DNA of 64,000 nucleotides from CAVTPU01 sp963736695 (GTDB lineage Bacteria > Actinomycetota > Actinomycetes > Mycobacteriales > Micromonosporaceae). Made by a program: the position numbers and the translations under genes. Position 1 is the stretch's first letter; each line of letters opens with the position of its first letter. Below are positions 56,481-64,000 of this stretch, one piece after another. The stretch is taken from assembly GCA_963736695.1 (NCBI GenBank), contig CAVTPU010000004.1, positions 2,418,001 to 2,482,000 of the forward strand, read 5' to 3'. A model generated the notes under the pieces. It worked only from the letters and a program-made list of their open reading frames with translations, was not told the origin of the DNA and searched no databases.

Positions 56481-56640
56481 ATGTGGCACGCGTCTGGACT
56501 TCTTCGCGGCCGCGACGAGGCCCTCACGGCCGGCACCTCGTCGCGGAGTTAACGCCCGCTTCGTCCAGCGCACGCGCTTCGCCGGTCGGCCTTTCTCCCC
56601 TCCGTAGACCCGATCGGGTCTCGCCCATGGCCGTCAAGGA
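56481..56640 (+). promoter_or_regulatory. Candidate leuA leader with short reading frame and hairpins
   Basis: The ~170 bases before leuA contain a 23-codon frame (56481-56552) starting MWHASGLLRGRDEALTAGTS with two adjacent Leu codons. An 11-bp perfect stem (56510-56520 with 56536-56546) lies inside it, and a GACCCGATCGGGTC palindrome at 56607-56620 precedes the AAGGAG ribosome site. Leader attenuation of leuA by Leu codons is known or predicted in actinobacteria. The layout is suggestive, not proof; two Leu codons are few. Confidence 0.45.
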
Positions 56641-56647
56641 GCGTCAC

Positions 56648-58405
56648 ATGCCATCTCAATTAGTGAACTCGACTTTCCACGATCCGATCGCCCGACAACG
56701 CGCCAGTCGGATGCCGGTCCACCGTTATCGGCCCTATCACGAGACTTTCGCGGTCGACCTGCCCGACCGCCGCTGGCCGGCCCGCCGCCTCGACGCCACT
56801 CCTCGATGGTGCGCGGTTGACCTGCGTGACGGCAATCAGGCGCTCATCGACCCGATGTCGCCCGAGCGCAAACGCCGCATGTTCCGGCTGCTGGTCGAAT
56901 TGGGCTATAAGGAGATCGAGGTCGGTTTCCCGTCGGCGAGCCAGACCGACTTCGACTTCGTGCGTCAACTCATCGACGATGACCTCATCCCGGACGACGT
57001 GACGATTCAGGTGCTGACCCAGGCCCGGGAGCACCTCATCGACCGCACCTATGAGTCGCTGCGGGGAGCTCGGCGGGCGATCGTGCACTTCTACAACTCG
57101 ACGTCGGTCCTGCAGCGCCGCGTGGTCTTCGGTCTCGACCGCCCCGGCATCACAGCGATCGCGGTGGACGGCGCTCGGTTGTGCCAGAAATACGCCGAGA
57201 TTCACACTCCGGACACTGAGATCTTCTATGAATACTCGCCGGAGTCCTTCACCGGCACCGAACTCGACTTCGCGCTCGAGGTCTGCGCGGCGGTCACCGA
57301 CGTCATCGACCCGACGGTCGACCGGCCGCTCATCGTCAATCTGCCGGCGACCGTCGAGATGGCCAGCCCCAACATCTATGCAGATTCGATCGAGTGGATG
57401 CACCGAAACCTGCCGCGCCGCGCCGCGATCGTGTTGTCACTGCACCCACACAACGACCGCGGCACCGCGGTGGCCGCAGCGGAGCTGGGGCTGCTCGCCG
57501 GCGCCGACCGAGTCGAGGGTTGCCTGTTCGGCAACGGAGAACGCACCGGCAACGTCGACCTGGTGACGTTGGGGCTCAACCTTTTTTCGCAAGGTGTCGA
57601 CCCACAGATCGACTTCAGCGCCATCGACGAAATCAAGCGCACTGTGGAGTATTGCAATCAGCTTCCCGTGCACGAACGACACCCGTACGCGGGCGATCTC
57701 GTCTATACCGCCTTCTCCGGCTCACACCAGGACGCGATCAAGAAGGGGCTGGAGGCGCTCGCCCGGGACGCGGGCGCGGCCGGCGTGCCGATCGACGCGC
57801 AGGAGTGGGCGGTGCCATATCTGCCGATCGACCCGAAGGATGTGGGCCGCACCTATGAGGCCGTGATCCGCGTCAATTCGCAGTCCGGCAAGGGCGGTGT
57901 CGCCTACATCATGAAGGCCGAGCACCACTTCGACCTGCCCCGTCGCCTGCAGATCGAGTTCTCTGGGGTGGTGCAGCGGCACACCGATGGCGCGGGCGGC
58001 GAGGTCGGACCATCGCGCATGTGGGAGATCTTCGCGCAGGAATACCTTGTGCAGCACCAGATCGAGCCGTGGTTGCGCGTTCGAACCTACAGTGTGAACA
58101 CAGTGGACGGAAAGGTGGAGTTGGTCGCGCAGGCGCACATCGGCGGAGTCGAGAAGACACTGACGGGCGTGGGCAACGGACCGATCGACGCGTTCGTCCA
58201 CGCACTGTCCGATATAGACATAGAGGTACGGGTGCTGGACTACGCCGAGCACGCGATGTCCGCTGGCGGCGACGCCGAGGCGGCGGCCTATCTGGAGGCC
58301 TCGGTCAACGGCACCGTGTTCTGGGGAGTGGGCACCGATCGCAATATCGTGACCGCCTCGTTGCGCGCGGTCACCGCCGCCGTCAATCGGGCGGTGCGCG
58401 CCTAA
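56648..58405 (+). CDS. leuA: 2-isopropylmalate synthase
   Basis: The ATG at 56648 follows AAGGAG and gives 585 residues, typical of the large actinobacterial form. CAVDLRDGNQALIDPM (catalytic Arg60, metal Asp61), the metal-binding LHPHNDRGTAVAAAELG and FGNGERTGNVDLVTLGLNLF define the TIM barrel. The C-terminal ~130 residues (VNTVDGKVELVAQAHIGGVE and on) are the allosteric LeuA dimer domain through which leucine inhibits. It condenses acetyl-CoA with 2-ketoisovalerate, the first leucine step. The lysC-asd/leuA neighbourhood matches Rv3708c-Rv3710. Confidence 0.95.
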   Translation: MPSQLVNSTFHDPIARQRASRMPVHRYRPYHETFAVDLPDRRWPARRLDATPRWCAVDLRDGNQALIDPMSPERKRRMFRLLVELGYKEIEVGFPSASQTDFDFVRQLIDDDLIPDDVTIQVLTQAREHLIDRTYESLRGARRAIVHFYNSTSVLQRRVVFGLDRPGITAIAVDGARLCQKYAEIHTPDTEIFYEYSPESFTGTELDFALEVCAAVTDVIDPTVDRPLIVNLPATVEMASPNIYADSIEWMHRNLPRRAAIVLSLHPHNDRGTAVAAAELGLLAGADRVEGCLFGNGERTGNVDLVTLGLNLFSQGVDPQIDFSAIDEIKRTVEYCNQLPVHERHPYAGDLVYTAFSGSHQDAIKKGLEALARDAGAAGVPIDAQEWAVPYLPIDPKDVGRTYEAVIRVNSQSGKGGVAYIMKAEHHFDLPRRLQIEFSGVVQRHTDGAGGEVGPSRMWEIFAQEYLVQHQIEPWLRVRTYSVNTVDGKVELVAQAHIGGVEKTLTGVGNGPIDAFVHALSDIDIEVRVLDYAEHAMSAGGDAEAAAYLEASVNGTVFWGVGTDRNIVTASLRAVTAAVNRAVRA

Positions 58406-58469
58406 TTGACCGACGGCGCGCCCGGGCACGGTCATGGACCGACCCGGGCGTGCCGGTCATGCTGTGGCG

Positions 58470-59123
58470 ATGCGTCGACACCCCAGGCTTAACAGACTCG
58501 TCGCCGTCGCGTGCGCGGTCGCGCTGTCACTGAGCGGTTGCGGTTCCCTCGCCGATCAGTCGGCCACGCCGCCGGGATCGGGCGGCGTGGCCGACTCGAG
58601 CGACGCCCGCTCCGCTCTCGCCGGACTCACGGTCTCGACATGGGACTCGATGACCGGCTATGACCGCGACCACTTCCGGCACTGGATCGCCCAAGGCGAC
58701 GGCTGCGACACCCGGGAGGCGGTGCTCGCCCGCGAGGGCTCGAAAGTCACGACGGCGAAGTCGTGCGAGATCACCGCAGGCGAGTGGTTCAGCGAATATG
58801 ACGGGGTGACGGTCGACGACCCCCGCCAACTCGACATCGACCACATGGTGCCGCTGGCCAACGCGTGGCGCACCGGCGCCAAACGGTGGACTGAGGAGCA
58901 GCGGGAGGCGTTCGCCAACGACGTGACCCGGCCACAACTGTTGGCGGTGACCGCCCGCACCAATCGCGCCAAGGGTGACCAGGACCCGTCCCAGTGGCGA
59001 CCGCCCCGACATGACTACTGGTGTGTCTACGCGCAGCGATGGATTCAGGTCAAGAGCCACTGGCGGTTAACGGTGACCGTGGCCGAGAAGGGGTCGCTGA
59101 CCGAGATGCTGGGCACCTGCTGA
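58470..59123 (+). CDS. Secreted HNH nuclease-like lipoprotein (DUF1524 type)
   Basis: The ATG at 58470 gives 217 residues. A signal with lipobox (SLSGC) precedes a Ser/Gly linker. The domain has DIDHMVPLANAWRTGAKRW with the DHxxP-type HNH core, then PQLLAVTARTNRAKGDQDPS (Asn of the motif), and CVYAQRW. This is the GmrSD C-terminal/DUF1524 nuclease group, common as secreted proteins in actinobacteria, probably acting on extracellular DNA. It follows leuA and ends in a terminator. Confidence 0.85.
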   Translation: MRRHPRLNRLVAVACAVALSLSGCGSLADQSATPPGSGGVADSSDARSALAGLTVSTWDSMTGYDRDHFRHWIAQGDGCDTREAVLAREGSKVTTAKSCEITAGEWFSEYDGVTVDDPRQLDIDHMVPLANAWRTGAKRWTEEQREAFANDVTRPQLLAVTARTNRAKGDQDPSQWRPPRHDYWCVYAQRWIQVKSHWRLTVTVAEKGSLTEMLGTC

Positions 59124-59133
59124 GGAACGGAAA

Positions 59134-59176
59134 AACGGTCCGCGGTCGCCGATGCACCATCGGCACGCGGACCGTT
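59134..59176. terminator. Hairpin terminator between the HNH gene and bldC
   Basis: Outer arms aacggtccgcg and cgcggaccgtt pair over about 11 bp, and an inner gccgatg/catcggc pairing extends the hairpin. A-rich bases lie on the left and TTGCTT on the right. It separates two convergent genes and probably works in both directions. Confidence 0.8.
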
Positions 59177-59221
59177 GCTTTCACGCACGGTGTAGTTAGT
59201 GAACCGCTCGCTGTGACGCGG

Positions 59222-59431
59222 TCAGTCGCCCTGCCGCTGAGACGGAATCTGCCCCTGCAGAAGTGCGCGCACCTCCGACTCACGATAGCGGCGGTGCCCG
59301 CCAAGGGTGCGAATCGCGCTCAACTTGCCGGCTTTCGCCCACCGGGTCACCGTCTTCGGGTCGACGCGAAACATCGACGCGACCTCAGCGGGGGTGAGCA
59401 GCGGTTCCGGCTCGTGCGTTCGAGATGCCAT
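59222..59431 (-). CDS. bldC: Developmental MerR-like regulator BldC
   Basis: The ATG at 59431 (MASRTHEPEPLLTPAEVASM) gives 69 residues, almost the length of Streptomyces BldC (68). FRVDPKTVTRWAKAGKLSAI is the winged-helix recognition region and RTLGGHRRYRESEVRALL follows. BldC binds direct repeats and times sporulation genes. It lacks a MerR effector domain. Its neighbours (conserved unknown, valine dehydrogenase, DUF3073, purM) match the Streptomyces order, apart from the added radical-SAM genes. Confidence 0.95.
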   Translation of the reverse strand: MASRTHEPEPLLTPAEVASMFRVDPKTVTRWAKAGKLSAIRTLGGHRRYRESEVRALLQGQIPSQRQGD

Positions 59432-59595
59432 TGCCAATCTCCTCCACATGTGCTCAAGACGACGGCCGGGTTTCGCCGGCCGACGCGCAATTCATCGTCC
59501 GGCTAGTCCCCGATGTCCGACATGGGCCGAACGGATGAAGCGCGGTGGATGGTCGGTTGAGTTACGCACGATTTGCCCGGTTCAGAGATAACAAT

Positions 59596-60435
59596 TCAGT
59601 TACAGCGCTCTAATAGCTGAATTGCCCGCCAACCATCAACGAGCTGCTCATATGCCTCCGTGGCGGCCTCCGCGTCGCCGGCCGCGAGTGCGGTGAGGCC
59701 TCGCGCGACGAGCCCCGGTGAATCGTCGGCACGGAGATCATCATCCGAGATCATCGATGCTAATCCGCCATAGTCGAGCTCGACGATCGACCGGGGATGA
59801 AACTCCTCCAACCAGCGGGCGCTCTCCTCGACCGCCTCGGCGATCGGAACATCGCCGAGGCTCTTGCGCAGCACCGAGAGGGCCCGATGCGCCCGCCGCC
59901 GAGCCTTGGATATCTGGGTGCGATAGCGCAGCACCCGACTGCCCGGCTCCAGGATGAGTTCCCGTTCATCCGGCTCGACGAGAACGAACCAGCGCAGTGG
60001 CACGCTCCACGTCGAGATCTGCTCGTGCTGGCGGGGCGCGCCGAACTCCAGCACATGCGCCGCCGAATTCCAGTGCGTGATCACCGCTTGGGCCAGGCCG
60101 GCGAGCGTCGGGGGCACGAACGCGTCGGCGAGCACCGAGGGGACCCCGTCGCGGGCCTCCAAGGCCGCCTCGGCGACCCGCACCCGCAGATTCCACGGAC
60201 AGATGAGTGTCGCGTCGTCGGACTGCAACACATAGGCTTCGTCGGGCAGCTCAGGCAGGTGGCTCCACCGGGCGCCCAGTGCGGTGAGCACGGTGGAGCG
60301 TTGCCGGCCGGGGCCCTCGGCGGGCGACACGGCCCGCCCGTCGGTGAGATAACGCCGCCAATACGCCTGCGCCCGCCGGTCAAAGGCGCTCAACGGCTCA
60401 TAGACCCGCAGGTATGACGCGAAGAGTGTCGGCAC
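59596..60435 (-). CDS. Conserved actinobacterial protein of unknown function (neighbour of bldC)
   Basis: The GTG at 60435 (VPTLFASYLRVYEPLSAFDR) gives 279 residues. Characteristic runs are EAYVLQSDDATLICPWNLRV, DAFVPPTLAGLAQAV, WFVLVEPDERELIL, KARRRAHRALSVLRKSLGDV and SARWLEEFHPRSIVELDYGG. The same protein lies between bldC and valine dehydrogenase in Streptomyces (SCO4090 by memory). It is soluble, without signal or membrane helix, and its role is unknown. Confidence 0.85.
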   Translation of the reverse strand: MPTLFASYLRVYEPLSAFDRRAQAYWRRYLTDGRAVSPAEGPGRQRSTVLTALGARWSHLPELPDEAYVLQSDDATLICPWNLRVRVAEAALEARDGVPSVLADAFVPPTLAGLAQAVITHWNSAAHVLEFGAPRQHEQISTWSVPLRWFVLVEPDERELILEPGSRVLRYRTQISKARRRAHRALSVLRKSLGDVPIAEAVEESARWLEEFHPRSIVELDYGGLASMISDDDLRADDSPGLVARGLTALAAGDAEAATEAYEQLVDGWRAIQLLERCN

Positions 60436-60615
60436 GGCGCGATCCTCGCACGGATCACAGCTGCGTGACCACACCGCCACAGCAGGTGTGCCCGGGGCAT
60501 CTAGGCTTCGTCATACCGGCGAACCACGCCGGGCACCTGGCACGGCCCTTCAGGCCCACCACAGCCGAGGCCCGCGCGGCCGGCCACTGCCACAGACTCA
60601 CCTTGGAGAACGACA

Positions 60616-61725
60616 ATGAGTGTCTTCACCTCGGGTATTCCCTCCGCCCACGACGCCGGCACGACAATCGACGCCCACGAGCAGGTGGTCTTCTGTCAGG
60701 ATCCGGCAAGCGGCTTACGAGCGATCATCGCGATCTACTCCACCGCTCTGGGTCCGGCGCTGGGCGGCACGCGATTCTTCCCCTATGCCGACGAGGAGTC
60801 GGCCATCGCCGACGTGCTCAAGTTGAGCCGGGCGATGGCTTACAAGAACTCGATGGCGGGGCTGGACCTCGGCGGCGGCAAGGCCGTCATCTGGGGTGAT
60901 CCAGCCACCGCGAAGAGCGAGGCGTTACTTCGCGCCTATGGGCGGTTCGTCGAGTCCCTCGGCGGGCGTTACGTCACCGCCTGCGATGTCGGCACCTACA
61001 CGGTCGACATGGACATGGTTGCCCGGGAGAGTCGTTTCGTCACCGGCCGGTCGGTGGAGCATGGTGGGTGTGGCGACTCGTCGGTCCTGACCGCCTGGGG
61101 CGTCTTCTGTGGGATGCGGGCGGCTGCGGAGCACCGCTGGGGCAGCCCGAGTCTGGCTGGCCGTCGGGTCGGGGTCGCCGGTGCCGGCAAGGTCGGCCGG
61201 CACCTCATCGAACATCTACTGACGGACGGGGCCTCGGTGCTGGTCAGCGATGTCGATGAAAGCGTGTTGGCCCGAATGCAGGTGGCCCACCCCGAGGTTG
61301 AGATCGTGGTCGAGCCGCAGGCGCTGGTGAAGGCCGACTTGGACGTCTATTCCCCGTGCGCGATGGGCGGCGCGCTCGACGACACGACGGTGGAGACCCT
61401 GACTGCCACCATGGTCGTCGGCGCGGCCAACAACCAACTCGCCCACCCCGGCGTCGGCGACGCACTCGCGGCTCGGGGCATTCTTTACGCCCCTGACTAC
61501 GTGGTGAACGCGGGCGGTGTGATCCAGGTCGCCGACGAGATCGATGGCTTCAACTTCGACCGGGCGAAGGCCCGGGCGTCCCGGATCTTCGATACGACGA
61601 AGACGATCTTGGCGGAGGCGCAACGGACCGGGGCGACCCCTGAGGTCACCGCAGATCGTCTGGCAGAACGTCGGATGGCCCAAGTGGGGCGCGTTCGCCG
61701 GTTCCGGCTCGGTGCTGGCCGTTAA
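60616..61725 (+). CDS. vdh: Valine/leucine dehydrogenase
   Basis: This encodes 369 residues. KLSRAMAYKNSMAGLDLGGG with the following Lys is the Glu/Leu/Phe/Val dehydrogenase active site. GVAGAGKVGRHLIEHL is the NAD-binding loop. YAPDYVVNAGGVIQVADE follows. The enzyme reversibly deaminates branched-chain amino acids and starts their breakdown. It sits in the bldC-vdh-DUF3073 neighbourhood known from Streptomyces. The last ~10 residues (RVRRFRLGAGR) are less typical but the frame is clean. Divergent from the conserved unknown gene. Confidence 0.93.
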   Translation: MSVFTSGIPSAHDAGTTIDAHEQVVFCQDPASGLRAIIAIYSTALGPALGGTRFFPYADEESAIADVLKLSRAMAYKNSMAGLDLGGGKAVIWGDPATAKSEALLRAYGRFVESLGGRYVTACDVGTYTVDMDMVARESRFVTGRSVEHGGCGDSSVLTAWGVFCGMRAAAEHRWGSPSLAGRRVGVAGAGKVGRHLIEHLLTDGASVLVSDVDESVLARMQVAHPEVEIVVEPQALVKADLDVYSPCAMGGALDDTTVETLTATMVVGAANNQLAHPGVGDALAARGILYAPDYVVNAGGVIQVADEIDGFNFDRAKARASRIFDTTKTILAEAQRTGATPEVTADRLAERRMAQVGRVRRFRLGAGR

Positions 61726-62062
61726 ATCACGAACGCCGGACTATCGGAAAGTGCGCTCGCCGGTTGGCGGCGAGAGGTGGCCCGGATAGTCAGGCACATC
61801 ACATCCGATCGGCTCGAAACCGTCACGGGGATCGAGTCGCCGCCCGTGCGAAACCGCGTTGACCAGGCGATTCTTCGCATCCTGACACAGGGGTTCTTCG
61901 GACTCCCTGGGCTGGTCAGCGAGGGTGGCCGGACGCGCCGGGCTGGGTCGAGGTGCAGAAGGCTGCCCGGGCGATGTACCGTATGAGCCACGAGAGATGC
62001 CTGACGTCGTCGGGGCCCACCCTCTAGGGTGCCCCGCAATTTCTGTGCGAGGGGGTCGAGCC
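61726..62062. other. Intergenic region vdh - DUF3073
   Basis: About 340 bp without a supported gene. A small hairpin (ctcgccg with cggcgag, 61756-61774) flanked by a gactatc/gatagtc pairing (about 61740-61791) could end vdh transcription. The remainder should contain the DUF3073 promoter. A minus-strand open frame over this stretch looks like a shadow of coding bias. Confidence 0.45.
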
Positions 62063-62269
62063 ATGGGGCGCGGCCGTGCGAAGGCCAAGCAGACAAAGGT
62101 GGCCCGGGAGTTGAAATACCACTCCCCCAACACCGACCTCGCCGCGCTGCAGCGCGAGCTCGGCGGCCGGACGAGTTCAGACAAGGATGGCGACGCGTCC
62201 AGCGACCATCCTGATGACTCCGCCGAGGACGACGAAACCGACAATGGTGGCTGGGCGGCCCGAGGCTAG
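62063..62269 (+). CDS. DUF3073 small protein
   Basis: The ATG at 62063 gives 68 residues. It begins MGRGRAKAKQTKVARELKYH then SPNTDLAALQREL, and ends in an acidic Asp/Glu/Ser-rich tail. The basic start and NTDLAALQREL are the DUF3073 signature. It usually lies beside purM and is of unknown function; the basic head suggests nucleic-acid or ribosome contact. Here the radical-SAM pair separates it from purM, and it is convergent with the small peptide gene. Confidence 0.9.
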   Translation: MGRGRAKAKQTKVARELKYHSPNTDLAALQRELGGRTSSDKDGDASSDHPDDSAEDDETDNGGWAARG

Positions 62270-62276
62270 CAGCGTG

Positions 62277-62314
62277 TTCACCAACCGGCCACGTCATCGG
62301 GGCCGGTTGGTGAA
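62277..62314. terminator. 14-bp perfect hairpin between DUF3073 and the small peptide gene
   Basis: Arms 62277-62290 and 62301-62314 pair perfectly over 14 bp with a 10-base loop. It lies eight bases after the DUF3073 stop. The right arm is inside the minus-strand peptide gene and encodes its last residues (about FTNRP); the stop codon of that gene lies in the loop. It would terminate DUF3073 transcripts and could end the peptide transcript as well. Confidence 0.8.
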
Positions 62315-62527
62315 CTCGTAGAAGGTCGGAAAGGCGTCCTCAAAGGTCCGCCAGCCCGGCTTGGTCACATCACTGTCATCCGCGGCCCCGGCCACCTGTG
62401 CACGCGTCCGCCAGACGGTCTCAGCCTCTGCGACGAGGGTCGCGAGCCCGGCGGTCGCCAGAATCCGGTCGTTGATGTCACCGCCGGCACCTGCGGGCAC
62501 CGCGCTCCGATCACTCGGTTCGCGCAT
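62294..62527 (-). CDS. Small peptide, candidate precursor of a radical-SAM-modified RiPP
   Basis: This encodes 77 residues from ATG 62527, overlapping the radical-SAM stop by 17 bases. The first ~50 residues look like a leader (RILATAGLATLVAEAETVWR, then acidic ADDSD). The last 19 residues are strikingly aromatic: Trp59, Phe62, Phe66, Phe69, Tyr70, Phe72, in WRTFEDAFPTFYEFTNRPR. Triplets such as F-E-D and F-T-N fit the aromatic-x-x pattern crosslinked by cyclophane-forming radical-SAM enzymes. The tie to the enzyme is inferred from overlap and composition. Alternatively it is a small accessory protein. Its final codons lie in a terminator hairpin. Confidence 0.6.
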   Translation of the reverse strand: MREPSDRSAVPAGAGGDINDRILATAGLATLVAEAETVWRTRAQVAGAADDSDVTKPGWRTFEDAFPTFYEFTNRPR

Positions 62528-63630
62528 GATCGAGCACTCCCTCCAGTAGGTTGATCTTGCTGTTGTGGCAGTGGTGCGTCTGAGTTCCGTCGAAAGTTCC
62601 CATGTTCGAAGAAGCGGTTCGCGGCGTGCGCCCCGCCACAGAAGCCGAAATAGGCACATTGGTCGCGACATGCCTCCACGCCGTCGAGATATTCGGCGAG
62701 CCAGCCGACGGGCCTCGACGCGGCGGCCTCCACAATCAGCGCCAGTGACGTGTCGAGCACCGACCCCGAGCTGAAGTCGCCATAGTGAGGTGAGGTGAAC
62801 CCGGCGAGTTCCGGCGACAGCAGCACAACCGAACCATCCGCCGCGATGGTGGGAATCGGATCGTGCCGGCGTGGCAGCAACTCGTCGGCCGCCCCCTCGA
62901 GCAGCGCCCCGGCATAGCGCAAGGCCCACTCCACCTCACGCACCTCAACTCGGGGGTCGCGACGCCACACGGCGGTCAGCTCGGCCCAGAAACCCCGCAC
63001 CATGGCCGCGTCGTGGGCATTGCCGCGGATGTTGATCCCTTCAAGTTCTTCGATGTTGACGCCGAGCACCGTGGCCCCGAGGTCGGCGACGAAGTCATAG
63101 AGCTCGGCGGCGACACCCGGGCATGGATCGGAGACGACGCAGAGCACTGCGAAGCCGATGCCGCGACGCCGGAGAACTCGAACCCCATTCATGATCCGGT
63201 CGTACGCCGGAGCGCCTCCCCGAAGCACCCGCTGCTGCGTGAAGGCACGGGGGCCGTCGATGCTCAGCCCCACCCGCACGTCCCGCTCGATGATGAAGTC
63301 GCACCACGCGTCGTTGATGAGGGTGGCGTTGGTCTGGATGTGGTGCTCGACTCCGTGGAAGGCGTCCATCAACGCGCCGAGGTGGTCGCGGCCGGCGGCG
63401 AGCGGTTCGCCGCCGTGCCACACCACGGAGAATCGGTGCGCGTTCGTCGCCCAGTCATTAACAGTGTCGGCGACCGCCGCGGCAACCGTCGTCGGCATCC
63501 GCCGATCGGAGGATTTCATCGGCAGGTAGCAATACGTACAGTCAAGATTGCACAAGGTAGTTGGCTGCATGATGACGTAGGACGGCACGGCATTGATGCC
63601 ACGCATGCCCGTCCAGCCGCCACCGCGCAC
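62511..63630 (-). CDS. Radical-SAM/SPASM peptide maturase, one frame break near the end
   Basis: The GTG at 63630 follows GGGGAGG. The radical-SAM cluster motif is CNLDCTYC (Cys27, Cys31, Cys34). HGGEPLAAG and VGLSIDGPRAF follow, as in peptide-modifying members. A C-terminal SPASM region has CRDQCAYFGFCGG. Near 62605 one base must be dropped to reach THHCHNSKINLLEGVLDHAR and the stop at 62511-62513; the other frame lacks these cysteines, so an indel is likely. It is closest in feel to the FxsB/GrrM/AmcB cyclophane-forming group, which crosslinks aromatic side chains in a ribosomal peptide. The 77-residue ORF overlapping its 3' end is the best substrate candidate. Confidence 0.85.
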
Positions 63631-63755
63631 GTGTTCCTCCCCAGCCGTCGTGTCGTTCCAGGCTAGGGAGGAACATCAGCAAACCGAAACCCCTGTACAT
63701 ATATCAATGTGTGACGACAGGGCAATATACCGGTTATGTGGCTATTTTCGGTGCG

Positions 63756-64000
63756 TCATCCCCGCGTGTGCGAGCCCACCATCCGCACCTGACCGTCTCC
63801 CTCGACCACCTCGCCAGCGACCCAGGCGTCGATGCCGCGCCCACGCAGGAAGGCGAGGGCCCGTTCCGTGTCGGCGGCGGCGACGATCGCCATCATTCCG
63901 ACGCCCATGTTGAAGGTGGACTCCATCTCGGCTTCGTCGATGCGGCCCCGACGCTGCACGAGGTCGAAGATCGGCTGCGGGCGCCACGTCGCCCGATCAA
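63756..64000 (-). CDS. purM: Phosphoribosylformylglycinamidine cyclo-ligase (AIR synthase), C-terminal part
   Basis: The frame is open to the right edge. PQPIFDLVQRRGRIDEAEME and FNMGVGMMAIVAAAD are the conserved C-terminal PurM sequences, followed by AWVAGEVVEGDGQVRMVGSH at the tail. PurM makes aminoimidazole ribonucleotide in purine synthesis. In Streptomyces purM lies beside DUF3073. Here the radical-SAM cassette is inserted between them. About 125 bp separate it from the radical-SAM start and should hold that gene's promoter. Confidence 0.92.
   Translation of the reverse strand, partial: DRATWRPQPIFDLVQRRGRIDEAEMESTFNMGVGMMAIVAAADTERALAFLRGRGIDAWVAGEVVEGDGQVRMVGSHTRG

Noticed and set aside
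61722..62297. Minus-strand frame antisense to DUF3073 and its upstream region
   Set aside because: Low-complexity Arg/Pro/Ser-rich sequence opposite a well-supported gene.

Overview
The window reads as a chromosomal segment of a GC-rich actinobacterium. Strong signs are a complete bldC, a WhiB4-type protein, DUF3073 and DUF3180 proteins, type VII secretion genes eccC and eccD, a MarP-type protease and a PASTA-bearing penicillin-binding protein. Gene order matches three blocks remembered from Mycobacterium tuberculosis (Rv3605c-Rv3628, Rv3671c-Rv3683, Rv3708c-Rv3710) and one from Streptomyces coelicolor (SCO4087-SCO4091). The mix suggests a Micromonosporales/Glycomycetales-like lineage, but the species cannot be fixed from the sequence alone.

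Layout. 1-1072: 5' part of a sugar ABC permease. 1212-3585: DUF3180, folK, folB and folP (minus strand). 3886-12012: a type IV secretion/conjugation-like cluster (pilin-like, PrgI-like, VirB4-like ATPase, VirB6/TrbL-like membrane protein, VirB8-like protein, transglycosylase/M23 hydrolase, a convergent membrane protein), then poorly understood genes to 15060. This block separates folP from folE, which are neighbours in relatives. 15094-23303: folE, ftsH, hpt, tilS, a zincin and dacB (minus), with ppa divergent. 23943-29385: divergent eccD and eccC. 29390-34510: marP, a CoA-type NUDIX hydrolase, a TlpA-like lipoprotein, nth and capA. 34844-44240: crp, a Ser/Thr kinase - adenylate cyclase/ATPase - metallo-beta-lactamase operon, RidA, two ArsA-like ATPases and whiB4. 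44552-48574: ponA2, yqeY and a metallophosphoesterase. 48743-52979: tRNA-Pro, an unknown protein, a 52-bp perfect palindrome, trxA, a GPP34 protein and an amino-acid permease. 53123-58405: an asd-like gene, lysC, a lipoprotein and leuA. 58470-62269: a secreted HNH nuclease, bldC, a conserved unknown, valine dehydrogenase and DUF3073. 62294-63630: a radical-SAM/SPASM enzyme with a small aromatic-rich peptide, set between DUF3073 and purM (63756 to the end).

Most interesting points. (1) The radical-SAM/SPASM gene and the overlapping 77-residue ORF look like a RiPP cassette, probably of the cyclophane-forming type. (2) The asd homologue next to lysC has Ser where the catalytic Cys should be and Asp where the catalytic His should be. 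(3) A conjugation-like island splits the folate operon and shows an abrupt base-composition change inside one gene. (4) A kinase-cyclase operon lies directly beside crp.

Caveat. Many genes, including the essential ftsH and hpt, carry apparent one-base frameshifts. The simplest reading is uncorrected sequencing indels, so broken frames here are not by themselves proof of pseudogenes. Comparisons with other genomes are from memory of those gene orders and families; no searches were run.
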